Assembly: GCF_042680605.1 (NCBI RefSeq)
Contig: NZ_JBHUEE010000012.1
Coordinates: forward strand, 7,857 to 71,856
Source of the DNA: Allobogoriella deserti
GTDB taxonomy: Bacteria > Actinomycetota > Actinomycetes > Actinomycetales > Actinomycetaceae
Direction: 5' to 3'
Length of the DNA stretch: 64,000 bases
This document shows, one piece after another, positions 48,251 to 58,188 of the stretch. The notes under the pieces were generated by a model. It searched no databases. It was given only the letters and a program-made list of their open reading frames with translations, and was not told the DNA's origin. The position numbers and the translations under genes were made by a program. The number at the start of each line of letters is the position of its first letter. Within the stretch, counting starts at the first letter, position 1.

Positions 48251-50626
48251 GTGAGCACCGCCCTCTACCGCCGCTATCGGCCCGAGACCTTCCAGGAGGT
48301 CATCGGGCAGGGCCACGTGACCGAGCCCTTGACCGCGGCGCTGCGGGCCGACCGCACCAATCACGCGTACCTCTTCTCCGGCCCGCGCGGGTGCGGCAAG
48401 ACGACGTCGGCGCGCATCCTGGCCCGCTGCCTGAACTGTGCCCAGGGGCCCACCGACACACCGTGCGGCGAGTGCCCCTCGTGCCGTGAGCTCGCCCGCG
48501 AGGGGAGCGGTTCACTGGACGTCGTCGAGATCGACGCCGCCTCCCACGGCGGCGTCGACGACGCCCGTGACCTCCGCGAACGAGCCACGTTCGCCCCGGC
48601 GCGGGACCGCTACAAGATCTTCATCATCGACGAGGCCCACATGGTCTCGCAGGCGGGCTTCAACGCGCTGCTGAAGATCGTCGAGGAACCCCCGGAGCAC
48701 CTGCGGTTCGTCTTCGCGACGACGGAACCGGACAAGGTCATCGGCACCATCCGTTCGCGGACGCACCATTACCCCTTCCGGCTCGTCCCGCCGGAAGAGC
48801 TGCTCGGCTACCTCGAGCAGCTGTGCGAGACGGAAGGCGTGCGGGTCGGTGGCGGCGTGCTGCCCATGGTGGTGCGAGCCGGCGGTGGTTCCGTCCGGGA
48901 CACCCTCTCCGTCCTGGACCAGTTGCTGGCCGGCGCGGACGAGTCCGGCCTCGACTACGACCGTGCGCTCGCCCTTCTCGGCTACACCGACGCCGCACTG
49001 CTCGACGACGCGGTCGATGCGCTCGCCGCGCGTGACGGCGCGAGCCTGTTCCGCGTGGTGGACCGCGTCATCGAGTCCGGGCACGATCCGCGCCGCTTCG
49101 TCGAAGACCTGCTCGAGCGGCTGCGGGACCTGGTGCTCATCGCGATGGCCGGTGATCACGCCGCCGCCGCGCTCCGGGGCCAGCCGGAGGACCAGCTCGC
49201 TCGGATGCAGGTCCAGGCCCGTAACCTCGGCCCCGCTCAGCTCTCCCGGGGTGCCGACCTCGTGAACGAGGCGCTCACCGAGATGACCGGGGCCACGTCA
49301 CCACGGCTGCAGCTCGAGCTGCTCTGCGCCCGGCTGCTGCTCCCCGGCGCCGACGACGCGGACGCCGGGTACGGCGCTCGGCTCGACCGGCTCGAACGGA
49401 ACGTCGCGGCTCCGCCGGCCGCCGCGGGTCCCGGGCCGTCCGCCGGAACGGAGCCGGCGCGGTCCGCGGGACCCGCGCGGTCCGCGGAACCGGCTGCGGC
49501 CGCTGAGCCGGTCGGGCCCGGGGCGCCGGCTGCACCCGACGCGCCCGGGACACCGGCCGAGCCGGCGCCGCCCGAACCGCCCGAGCCGGGCGAGCCGCAC
49601 GTGCCTGCCCGGCCCGCCGCGGCCACGGCGCAGGACCCGCCCGCCGATCAGCCCGCGCCCGCCGGCCAGGGGCCCGCCGCCTCCACGCCCACACCGGCAC
49701 CCGCGCCGGAGATGACGCCGCCCGCCACGACCGACGATCCCGGCGCCCCGAGTGACAACGTCGGAGATGCGGAGATGATCCGCCGCAGGTGGTCCGAGGT
49801 CGTGGCCACCCTCGCCCGGCTCCGGCGTGCCACCTGGGCCTTGGTGTCGCAGAACGCGCAGGTGGGCAGCGTGCGAAACGGGACGCTGCAATTGCTCTTC
49901 AGCACGTCCGGGCTGGCCGCGACCTTCCGTACCGGCGCGCACGCGCAGCACGTCGAACGCGCACTCGTGGAGACTCTCGGGACACCGCTGCGGGTCGAGG
50001 GCATTGTCGACGACGGCGGCGCCGGCGGGAACGGCGGCGAACCGGTACCGCCGGGACCTGCCCCGGCCGACAGCCGCTCAGCCCCGTCCTCGGCCGTCGC
50101 CGACGCCATGACGAGCTGGGCGACACCGGCCACGGCACCTCGTGCGCCGTCGCCTGCTCCGCAGGACGACGCCTCCGGAGCCGCGGGCACGGAACTGCGA
50201 CCCGCGGCTGTCCCCGAACCGGACGGGGCCTCGAACGGCCATGAGATGCCCCCGGAGCCGGCGCCGGACGGTCCTGCCGACACCGAGACCGACACCGACA
50301 CCCACACCGAGGCCGCCGCGCCGGCACCGGTCGTGCCCGCTGAGAACCCCGCGGCCACCGCCGGGACGGTCGAGCATGCCGATCGGGCACGTCCTGAACG
50401 CCCCGGCGTTCCCCGGAGCGCCACACCGGCGGACCGGGTCTCAGCCGCCTCGCCCGGAAGCGCCACGACCCCTGCGCCGCCCCGCGTCGCACCGGCCGAT
50501 GACGTCCCCTCCGCCGACGACCCCGACGCGGAGGGTTCGGGCATGGTCGGCGCGCCGCTCGTGGCGCAGATTCTCGGCGGCACCGTCATCGAGGAGATCA
50601 CCACCCCCGACGGCGCCGGCACGTAG
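48251..50626 (+). CDS. dnaX: DNA polymerase III subunit gamma/tau
   Basis: The 791-aa clamp-loader ATPase. LYRRYRPETFQEVIGQGHV opens the protein; Walker A is GPRGCGKTTSARIL (near residue 47), a four-Cys zinc module follows (CLNC to CPSC, about 62-77), the DEAH-like box is FIIDEAHM near 126, and sensor 1 is FATTEPDKV. After residue 390 the protein is mostly Pro/Ala/Glu-rich linker with one ordered block near 510-590 (RRRWSEVVATLARLRRATWALV), likely the polymerase-binding part. The GTG at 48251 is leaderless. Its TAG stop forms part of the recR -10 box. Confidence 0.95.
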   Translation: MSTALYRRYRPETFQEVIGQGHVTEPLTAALRADRTNHAYLFSGPRGCGKTTSARILARCLNCAQGPTDTPCGECPSCRELAREGSGSLDVVEIDAASHGGVDDARDLRERATFAPARDRYKIFIIDEAHMVSQAGFNALLKIVEEPPEHLRFVFATTEPDKVIGTIRSRTHHYPFRLVPPEELLGYLEQLCETEGVRVGGGVLPMVVRAGGGSVRDTLSVLDQLLAGADESGLDYDRALALLGYTDAALLDDAVDALAARDGASLFRVVDRVIESGHDPRRFVEDLLERLRDLVLIAMAGDHAAAALRGQPEDQLARMQVQARNLGPAQLSRGADLVNEALTEMTGATSPRLQLELLCARLLLPGADDADAGYGARLDRLERNVAAPPAAAGPGPSAGTEPARSAGPARSAEPAAAAEPVGPGAPAAPDAPGTPAEPAPPEPPEPGEPHVPARPAAATAQDPPADQPAPAGQGPAASTPTPAPAPEMTPPATTDDPGAPSDNVGDAEMIRRRWSEVVATLARLRRATWALVSQNAQVGSVRNGTLQLLFSTSGLAATFRTGAHAQHVERALVETLGTPLRVEGIVDDGGAGGNGGEPVPPGPAPADSRSAPSSAVADAMTSWATPATAPRAPSPAPQDDASGAAGTELRPAAVPEPDGASNGHEMPPEPAPDGPADTETDTDTHTEAAAPAPVVPAENPAATAGTVEHADRARPERPGVPRSATPADRVSAASPGSATTPAPPRVAPADDVPSADDPDAEGSGMVGAPLVAQILGGTVIEEITTPDGAGT

Positions 50627-50629
50627 GCT
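50624..50629 (+). promoter_or_regulatory. Leaderless -10 box of recR overlapping the dnaX stop
   Basis: TAGGCT ends 6 bases before the recR GTG at 50636; its first three bases are the dnaX stop codon. Confidence 0.45.
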
Positions 50630-50635
50630 GCCGCT

Positions 50636-51235
50636 GTGTACGAAGGTGCGGTCCAGGACCTGATCGACGAGCTCGGCAGGCTCCCCGGCGTGGGCCCCAA
50701 GAGCGCGCAGCGCATCGCGTTCCACATCCTCGCCGCCGATGCCGACGAGGTCGCCGCGCTCGCGCGTGCGTTGACCGAGGTCAAGGCGAAGGTCCGGTTC
50801 TGCGAGATCTGCGGCAACGTCTCCGAGCAGACGCAGTGCCGCATCTGTGCCGACCCCCGGCGGACCTCCGCCGTGCTGTGCGTGGTCGAGGAACCCAAGG
50901 ACGTCGTCGTCATCGAACGCACCCGGGAGTTCCGCGGCCGCTACCACGTGCTGGGCGGCGCCATCAATCCGATCGACGGCGTCGGTCCGGACGATCTACG
51001 CATCCGCGAGCTGATGACCCGGCTGGCCGACGGCGAGGTCGAGGAGGTCATCCTCGCCACGGACCCGAACATCGAAGGGGAGGCGACCGCGACCTACCTC
51101 GCGCGGATGCTGCGCGGCATGGGGATCGCCGTCTCCCGCCTCGCCTCCGGCCTGCCGGTCGGCGGAGACCTCGAGTACGCCGACGAGGTCACGCTCGGCC
51201 GTGCCTTCGAGGGACGGCGGCGGGTGGAGGCCTGA
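50636..51235 (+). CDS. recR: Recombination mediator protein RecR
   Basis: A 199-aa protein that with RecFO loads RecA on gapped DNA. The helix-hairpin-helix is ELGRLPGVGPKSAQRIAFHIL (residues 12-32, partly quoted), the four-Cys zinc finger is CEICGNVSEQTQCRIC, and the Toprim domain contains VVEEPKDVVVIERT and ILATDPNIEGEATA. The GTG at 50636 lies 9 bases after the dnaX stop. dnaX-recR is a conserved pair. Confidence 0.95.
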   Translation: MYEGAVQDLIDELGRLPGVGPKSAQRIAFHILAADADEVAALARALTEVKAKVRFCEICGNVSEQTQCRICADPRRTSAVLCVVEEPKDVVVIERTREFRGRYHVLGGAINPIDGVGPDDLRIRELMTRLADGEVEEVILATDPNIEGEATATYLARMLRGMGIAVSRLASGLPVGGDLEYADEVTLGRAFEGRRRVEA

Positions 51236-51506
51236 GCCTTCCCGAGCGCACCCCGGACAGTGGGGCGTGGACCGTGCAGTCCACGATATGGACGCCGTCG
51301 GTGGGGTAGGTAGGTGCGCCGGATTCTCGGTGACAGCATGCCGATAGGCGTCCGGTGGCGTGGGTGGGCTCCGGCCGTCGCGTGCGGGGTGTGTGACGCG
51401 GCTCGTGTCGCGGACAGTGCGCCGTCCGTACTATGGATCGCGGTTCACACGGCCTCGTCACCCTTGGCCGGTCTGCCCGCTATCCATCCCAGGAGTTGTC
51501 CTTTCC
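51236..51506 (+). other. Intergenic region upstream of lysC
   Basis: No gene is seen in these 271 bases. An inverted repeat GTGGAC-N6-GTCCAC (51267-51284) may end the recR transcript. TACTAT at 51429-51434 is a candidate -10 box, with no good -35 partner, giving a leader of about 70 bases to lysC. AGGAG at 51491-51495 is the probable ribosome site of lysC. Confidence 0.4.
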
Positions 51507-52783
<1,277 letters not shown>

Positions 52784-52787
<4 letters not shown>

Positions 52788-53884
52788 GCGAGAACAACGC
52801 CACCGTCGCGACCGAGGCACCTCCCGCCGGCTCCGGGCGCGGCCTCACGATCGCCGTCGTCGGTGCCACCGGGCAGGTCGGCCGTGTGATGCGGACCCTG
52901 CTCGAGGAGCGGGACTTCCCGGCGACGCGCGTGCGGTTCTTCGCCTCCGCGCGGTCCGCCGGGACAACCCTGCCGTTCCGCGGTGAGGACATCGTCGTGG
53001 AGGACATCACCACCGAGGACCTCGGCGGCATCGACATCGCCGTGTTCTCGGCCGGCGGGTCCGCCTCGCGCCAGCACGCGCCGCGATTCGCCGCGGCTGG
53101 TGCCGTCGTGGTGGACAACTCCTCGGCGTGGCGCAACGACCCGGAGGTGCCGCTGGTCGTCTCCGAGGTCAACCCGCATGCGCTGGCCGACCGCCCCAAG
53201 GGCATCGTGGCCAACCCGAACTGCACCACGATGGCGGCCATGCCCGTCCTCAAGGTGCTGGACGCCGAGGCGGGCCTGAGCCGTCTCGTCGCCTCGACCT
53301 ACCAGGCCGTCTCCGGGTCGGGCCTGAAAGGCGTGCGGGAACTGGAGAGCCAGGCGCGCGCCGCCGTCGACCAGGACCTCGCCGGATTGACGCTCGACGG
53401 CTCCGCCGTCGACTTCCCCGAACCGGAGGCGTACGTCGCGCCCATCGCCTTCGACGTCGTCGCCCTCGCCGGGGACCTCGTCGACGACGGCTCTGGGGAG
53501 ACCAACGAGGAGCAGAAACTGCGGAACGAGTCCCGCAAGATCCTCGAGCTGCCGGACCTGCCGGTCTCCGGGACGTGTGTTCGGGTCCCGGTCTTCACCG
53601 GCCACGCCCTGTCCATCAACGCCGAGTTCGCCCGGCCCATCAGCCCGGAACGGGCGCGGCAGCTGCTCGCCGACGCGCCCGGCGTCGAACTCGCGGACGT
53701 CCCGACTCCGTTGCAGGCAGCCGGCAAGGACCCGAGCTTCGTCGGCAGGATCCGTCAGGACTCCTCCGTGCCGGACGGACGGGGGCTGGCCCTCTTCGTC
53801 ACGGGGGACAACCTGCGCAAGGGAGCAGCGCTGAACACCGTCCAGATCGCCGAGATTCTCGCCCAGCAGCTCACGCCGGCCTGA
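52784..53884 (+). CDS. asd: Aspartate-semialdehyde dehydrogenase
   Basis: A 366-aa enzyme that reduces aspartyl phosphate to aspartate semialdehyde. The NADP motif is IAVVGATGQVGRVM, the active-site Cys is in VANPNCTTMAAMPVL (about residue 148), followed by STYQAVSGSGLKGVREL and the catalytic His in RVPVFTGHALSINAEF. A 20-residue N-terminal tail precedes the domain. The ATG overlaps the lysC stop, so they are coupled. The product is the direct substrate of EctB encoded downstream. Confidence 0.95.
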
Positions 53885-53993
53885 CCGCACCAGGCCGCGA
53901 CCGCACGCCGGTCGGGTGTGGGCGCCGACCGGAGGGTCGGTGCCTCTCCCGGCCGGCGTGTTTGCGTTGACGCGGAGGTTCGCACAGGTCGGG

Positions 53994-54038
53994 CAGCACA
54001 GGATTGACGAGTCGGCACAGGATTGACGAGTCGGCACA
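53994..54038 (+). repeat. Second array of the 19-bp repeat, upstream of ectA
   Basis: CAGCACAGGATTGACGAGT (one mismatch) at 53994-54012 and a perfect copy at 54013-54031 are followed by the first seven bases of a third. Orientation and phase are as in the array before rhaB. A further decayed copy may precede it (TTGACGCGG then GCACAGG, about 53967-53987). Confidence 0.92.
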
Positions 54039-54284
54039 CCTGGGGCGGCGTCGGTGCACGTCAGGTCCATCGGTGCAGGTCACCGCACTGTCACCGGGGT
54101 CACACCCCTCGGATTCGTCTCACCATATGGACTAGATTTCGGGTGTGTTTCCGAGCGGTCATCGGCCCGCGGTTTCCCGCAGGAGAATGCGGGGTTCAGC
54201 GGATGCACAGCCTCCTGCGGCGCCCTCGGGCCAGGCTCGATCCGGTACCGGACGGGCGCAGAACTGCTTACGGTAGTCAGCGGT
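54039..54284 (+). promoter_or_regulatory. ectA upstream region with candidate promoter
   Basis: These 246 bases have no gene. TAGATT (54133-54138) is a candidate -10 box; its best -35 (TCGGAT at 54109) is poor. CACACCC (54101-54107) is inverted as GGGTGTG (54141-54147) around it. A small stem CCCGCA/TGCGGG (54176-54193) lies in the predicted leader. TACGGT at 54269-54274, 10 bases before the ATG, is an alternative promoter close to the gene. Confidence 0.35.
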
Positions 54285-54818
54285 ATGCCGACGAGAACGC
54301 AGCACGAGACTGACGATCCGCCGACCGACACGACCCCGGAGTCCGCTCCGCTGACGATCCGTCCGACCACGGCGGCCGACGGCGCCGAGATGTGGCACCT
54401 GGCCCGCGGAGGCGGTCTCGACCTGAACTCGTCGTACGCCTACCTGCTCTACGCACGCGACTTCGCCGACACGTGCCGGGTCGCGACTGTCGACGGCAAC
54501 GTCGTCGGGTTCGTCATGGCGCACCGGCCGCCCGGGCGGCCGCGCAGCGTCTTCGTGTGGCAGGTGGGCGTCTCGCCCGCAGCCCGTGGCCGCGGCGTCG
54601 CCGGGAGAATGATCGAGGACCTCCTCGACACGCTCGACGTCGACACCCTCGAGGCGACGGTGACCGAGTCCAACGGCGCCTCCCGCGCGCTGTTCGGCTC
54701 GATCGCCCGCAACCACGGCAGCGAGGTGGTGTGGCACGACTTCATCCGCACGGAGGACTTCCCGGACGGCCACGAGGCCGAACCCCTCCTGCAGATCGAC
54801 CTCACGGGGCGGAGCTGA
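54285..54818 (+). CDS. ectA: L-2,4-diaminobutyrate acetyltransferase
   Basis: A 177-aa GNAT-fold enzyme that acetylates diaminobutyrate, the second step of ectoine synthesis. IRPTTAADGAEMWHLARGGGLDLNSSYAYLLYARDFADTC is the family substrate region and WQVGVSPAARGRGVAGRMIEDLL the acetyl-CoA loop (about residues 95-118). An N-terminal tail of about 20 polar residues is common in this family. The ATG at 54285 is used because upstream frame is non-homologous. It starts the ectABCD operon. Confidence 0.95.
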   Translation: MPTRTQHETDDPPTDTTPESAPLTIRPTTAADGAEMWHLARGGGLDLNSSYAYLLYARDFADTCRVATVDGNVVGFVMAHRPPGRPRSVFVWQVGVSPAARGRGVAGRMIEDLLDTLDVDTLEATVTESNGASRALFGSIARNHGSEVVWHDFIRTEDFPDGHEAEPLLQIDLTGRS

Positions 54819-54900
54819 GAACGCTCCCGTGAATCCCCACGAGCCCGGACCGCCGGGCGCCAAGGAGGCCACTCAGCAGGCCATGACACAAAGGAACCGC

Positions 54901-56172
54901 ATGTCCATCACGCCCGCGACAGATGCCACCGAGCTCGAGTCCGGAGTCCGCAGCTACTCACGCAACTGGCCGGTCGTCTTCGACCGCGCCGTCGGAGCCA
55001 CCCTGTACACGGAGGACGGTGCCGAGTACCTCGACTTCTTCGCCGGCGCCGGCACGCTCAACTACGGCCACAACAACCCGCAGCTGAAGAAGGCGCTGCT
55101 CGAGTACCTCACGGACGACAAGATCGTCCACTCGCTCGACATGCTCACCACCGCGCGCCGTGACTTCCTGACCACGTTCGCCGAGAAGATCCTCCGGCCC
55201 CGCGGCCTCGACCACAAGGTGATGTTCCCCGGGCCCGGGGGCGCCAACGCCGTCGAGGCGGCGCTCAAGCTGGCCCGGAAGGTCACCGGCCGCGAGGCGG
55301 TCGTCTCCTTCACCAACGCCTTCCACGGCATGACCCTCGGCGCGCTGTCGGTGACCGGCAACTCGATGAAGCGCGGCGGCGCCGGCATCCCCCTCGTGCA
55401 CGCCACCCCGATGCCGTACGACGACTACTTCGACGGTGACGTGCCGGACTTCATGTACTTCGAGCGCCTGCTCGAGGACGCCGGCTCCGGACTCAACGAG
55501 CCTGCCGCAGTCGTCGTCGAGACGGTGCAGGGCGAAGGCGGGATGAACACCGCCCGGATCGAGTGGTTGCAGCAGCTCCAGGAGCTGTGCCGCAGCCACG
55601 AGATGCTCCTCATCGTCGACGACATCCAGATGGGCTGCGGCCGCACCGGCGGCTTCTTCAGCTTCGAGGAGGCCGGGATCGTCCCGGACATCATCACGCT
55701 GTCGAAGTCCATCTCGGGCTACGGCATGCCGTTGGCGCTGACCCTGGTGCGTCCCGAGCTCGACGTCTTCGAGCCGGGCGAGCACAACGGCACCTTCCGG
55801 GGTTTCGCCCCGGCGTTCGTCACCGGCACCGAGGCGATCAACACCTACTGGTCGGACGAGACGCTGCAGCGCTCCACGGCCGACAAGGGTGCCGTCATCG
55901 AGTCCACGCTCAACGCCCTGGTGGCCAAGTACCCGGACGCCGGGCTGGTGGCCAAGGGCCGCGGCCTGGCACGGGGGCTGCAGTTCGAGGAGGCCGAGAA
56001 GGCTTCCGAGGTCTGCCGCGCCTGCTTCGAGCGGGGGATGATCCTGGAGACCTCCGGTCCGCTCGACGAGGTGGCGAAGTTCCTGCCACCGCTGACCATC
56101 ACCGAGGACGAGCTCGGGCGCGGCCTGAGCATCTTCACCGACGCCGTCGACGCCGTCCTCGCCCAGTCCTGA
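54901..56172 (+). CDS. ectB: Diaminobutyrate-2-oxoglutarate transaminase
   Basis: A 423-aa PLP enzyme that makes 2,4-diaminobutyrate from aspartate semialdehyde and glutamate, the first ectoine step. Visible are FFAGAGTLNYGHNNP, MFPGPGGANAVEAALKLARK, SFTNAFHGMTLGALSVTGN, VDDIQMGCGRTGGFFSFE and the PLP lysine in LSKSISGYGMPLAL. The ATG at 54901 has AAAGGAA upstream; an in-frame ATG at 54883 is less well placed. It lies 82 bases after ectA. Confidence 0.95.
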   Translation: MSITPATDATELESGVRSYSRNWPVVFDRAVGATLYTEDGAEYLDFFAGAGTLNYGHNNPQLKKALLEYLTDDKIVHSLDMLTTARRDFLTTFAEKILRPRGLDHKVMFPGPGGANAVEAALKLARKVTGREAVVSFTNAFHGMTLGALSVTGNSMKRGGAGIPLVHATPMPYDDYFDGDVPDFMYFERLLEDAGSGLNEPAAVVVETVQGEGGMNTARIEWLQQLQELCRSHEMLLIVDDIQMGCGRTGGFFSFEEAGIVPDIITLSKSISGYGMPLALTLVRPELDVFEPGEHNGTFRGFAPAFVTGTEAINTYWSDETLQRSTADKGAVIESTLNALVAKYPDAGLVAKGRGLARGLQFEEAEKASEVCRACFERGMILETSGPLDEVAKFLPPLTITEDELGRGLSIFTDAVDAVLAQS

Positions 56173-56209
56173 CCCTTCCCGCATCACAGAAAGGTTCCGA
56201 GGAACCAGC

Positions 56210-56602
56210 ATGATCGTTCGCACCATCGACGAGATCACCGACACCGAGCAGGACATCAAGACGGAGAACTGGCGCAGCAAGCGCATCGTCCTCGCTCGTG
56301 AGGGTGTCGGCTTCTCCGTGCATGAGACCACCCTCTATGCGGGAACGGTCAACGAGTTCTGGTACGCCAACCACATCGAGGCCGTGTTCGTCGTCGAGGG
56401 CGAGGGCGAGGTCACCGACCTCGCCACGGGCGAGACCCACCAGCTTGCGCCGGGTTCGCTCTACCTCCTCGACAACCACGACAAGCACCGCGTGGTCCCG
56501 CGTACCCAGATGCGCACCGTGTGCGTGTTCAACCCGCCCATCACCGGACGAGAGGTGCATGACGAGAACGGTGTCTACCCGCTGGTGACCGAGGCGAGCT
56601 GA
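56210..56602 (+). CDS. ectC: L-ectoine synthase
   Basis: A 130-aa cupin enzyme that cyclises N-acetyl-diaminobutyrate to ectoine. MIVRTIDEITDTEQDIKTENW is the family N-terminus; the metal-binding cupin residues are in VNEFWYANHIEAVFVVEGEGEV and SLYLLDNHDKHRVV. GAGGAA precedes the ATG. It lies 37 bases after ectB. Confidence 0.95.
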   Translation: MIVRTIDEITDTEQDIKTENWRSKRIVLAREGVGFSVHETTLYAGTVNEFWYANHIEAVFVVEGEGEVTDLATGETHQLAPGSLYLLDNHDKHRVVPRTQMRTVCVFNPPITGREVHDENGVYPLVTEAS

Positions 56603-56615
56603 GCCGCTCGCGTGC

Positions 56616-56645
56616 GTGACGTCACGATCCCGGGCCGGCCCGGGA
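56616..56645 (+). promoter_or_regulatory. Two palindromes between ectC and ectD
   Basis: GTGACGTCAC (56616-56625) is a perfect 10-base palindrome, and the perfect 18-base palindrome starting TCCCGGGCC (56628-56645) follows and runs into the ectD ribosome site. They could bind a regulator or form a stem that lowers ectD expression relative to ectABC. Confidence 0.5.
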
Positions 56646-56652
56646 GAAGGGA

Positions 56653-57558
56653 ATGTTCATGACCGCGACGATCGATCCGACCACCGACCTGTACCCCACC
56701 CGGCTGTCGCAGCCGGGTGCGGTCATCGACCGCGAGCACCCGACGGTGTGGGGCTCGCCCGAGGACGGCCCGTTCGATGCCGCCGCCCTGAAGGCCCACG
56801 AGGAGCGCGGCTTCACGATCCTCGAGGACTTCATCACCCCGGACGAGGTCGAGGGCTACACGGCCGAACTGAACCGGCTCGCGGCCGACCCCGCGGTCCG
56901 GGACGACCACCGCACGGTGACCGAGAAGGTCTCTGGCGAGGTGCGCTCGGTGTTCGAGGTGCAGAAGATCAGCGAGAAGCTGGACGCGCTGAGCCGTGAC
57001 CCGCGGCTGCTGGACCGTGCGCGCCAGTTGCTCGGCTCCGACGTCTACCTGCACCAGACCCGGATCAACTTCATGCCCGGGTTCAAGGGCACCGGGTTCT
57101 ACTGGCACTCGGACTTCGAGACCTGGCACGCCGAGGACGGGATGCCGATCCCGCGCGCGGTGAGCTGCTCCATCGCGCTGACCCGGAACTACCCGTTCAA
57201 CGGGGGGCTCATGGTCATGCCGGGCTCGCACCGCAGCTTCATCCAGTGCGTGGGTGAGACGCCGGAGAACAACCACGCCTCCTCGCTCAAGGAGCAGAAG
57301 ATCGGCGTGCCCACCGAGGACGACATCACGCGGATGGCCGGCCAGCTCGGCGTCGACCAGTTCACCGGTCCGGCGGGCTCCGCGTTGTGGTTCGACTCGA
57401 ACATCATGCACGGGTCCGGCAACAACATCACGCCGTTCCCGCGGTCGAACATCTTCATGGTGTTCAACAGCGTGGAGAACACGCTGACCGAGCCGTACGG
57501 TGCCCCGGCGCCGCGGCCCGAGCACATCGCGAACCGCGACTTCACGCCGCTGCGCTAG
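56653..57558 (+). CDS. ectD: Ectoine hydroxylase
   Basis: A 301-aa Fe(II)/2-oxoglutarate dioxygenase that converts ectoine to 5-hydroxyectoine. The signature is FYWHSDFETWHAEDGMPIPRAVSCSI (about residues 152-177, only partly quoted: WHSDFETWH), with iron ligands His and Asp in WHSD and a His in FDSNIMHGSG; 2-oxoglutarate contacts lie in NIFMVFNSVEN. Ile-Pro replaces the more usual Arg-Met before RAVS. ATG 56653 and ATG 56659 are both possible; GGAG is 6 bases before the first. A terminator hairpin follows. Confidence 0.93.
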   Translation: MFMTATIDPTTDLYPTRLSQPGAVIDREHPTVWGSPEDGPFDAAALKAHEERGFTILEDFITPDEVEGYTAELNRLAADPAVRDDHRTVTEKVSGEVRSVFEVQKISEKLDALSRDPRLLDRARQLLGSDVYLHQTRINFMPGFKGTGFYWHSDFETWHAEDGMPIPRAVSCSIALTRNYPFNGGLMVMPGSHRSFIQCVGETPENNHASSLKEQKIGVPTEDDITRMAGQLGVDQFTGPAGSALWFDSNIMHGSGNNITPFPRSNIFMVFNSVENTLTEPYGAPAPRPEHIANRDFTPLR

Positions 57559-57571
57559 TCCGGGAGCGGGG

Positions 57572-57601
57572 CTGGTCCGGGCGCGTCATCGCCCGGGCCA
57601 G
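57572..57601 (+). terminator. Terminator of the ect operon
   Basis: CTGGTCCGGGCG (57572-57583) and CGCCCGGGCCAG (57590-57601) form a 12-bp stem with one G-T pair and a 6-base loop, 14 bases after the ectD stop. Confidence 0.7.
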
Positions 57602-57643
57602 TCCGGCCGCCGGCCGAGCCGGTCATCTCAGCCGAGGTGGCTC

Positions 57644-58129
57644 TCACGCCACGAACGACGCTCCCGCCGCGGGGTTGCGCCGGTAGCTCAGGGACGCTCC
57701 CAGACGCTCCTCGGACGACGGCGTGAGGTCCACGGGAAGGTCGTCCAGTTCGAACCAGCCGACCGCTGTTGACTCCTCGTCGGCCACCCGTGCGGTTCCG
57801 CTGCGGTAGCGGCACAGGAACGTCAGGTCCAGGTACTGCGAGACGTCGCCGTTCGGGTAGCGCACCCGATCACCGGCGCTGACCGCGGTGAGTGCGACCG
57901 CCTGGGCGATCACCGCCGTCTCCTCCTGGATCTCGCGCACCAGGCCGACCGCCGGCTCCTCGCCGGGCTCGAGGATGCCCGAGGGGAGCGCCCAGCGGCC
58001 GTTGTCGGCTCGCCGGCCCAGCAGGAGCCGGTCGTCGTCGTCGAGGACCACGCCTGTCACCCCCGGCAGCCACAGCAGGTCGTGACCGACATGTGCACGC
58101 AGGGCGGCGACGAACTCCGGGACCGGCAT
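57644..58129 (-). CDS. NUDIX hydrolase
   Basis: A 161-aa hydrolase of nucleoside-diphosphate-linked compounds. The Nudix box is GILEPGEEPAVGLVREIQEETAV (about residues 51-73; core REIQEE), with Ala where the consensus has Gly before the last hydrophobic residue. The box is otherwise intact, so activity is likely; the substrate is unknown. The ATG at 58129 has a TAGGCT box 6 bases upstream, suggesting a leaderless start. It diverges from the DUF218 gene. Confidence 0.88.
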   Translation of the reverse strand: MPVPEFVAALRAHVGHDLLWLPGVTGVVLDDDDRLLLGRRADNGRWALPSGILEPGEEPAVGLVREIQEETAVIAQAVALTAVSAGDRVRYPNGDVSQYLDLTFLCRYRSGTARVADEESTAVGWFELDDLPVDLTPSSEERLGASLSYRRNPAAGASFVA

Positions 58130-58135
58130 GGCACG

Positions 58136-58141
58136 AGCCTA
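58136..58141 (-). promoter_or_regulatory. Leaderless -10 box of the NUDIX gene
   Basis: TAGGCT on the minus strand ends 6 bases before the ATG at 58129. Confidence 0.5.
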
Positions 58142-58175
58142 CGGCGGCATTCTGCCTGGAGCGGATAGGTGCGGA

Positions 58176-58181
58176 TAGGGT
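58176..58181 (+). promoter_or_regulatory. Leaderless -10 box of the DUF218 gene
   Basis: TAGGGT ends 7 bases before the GTG at 58189. The sequence GCGGATAGG is duplicated here (58163 and 58171 region). Confidence 0.5.
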
Positions 58182-58188
58182 GACGGGC

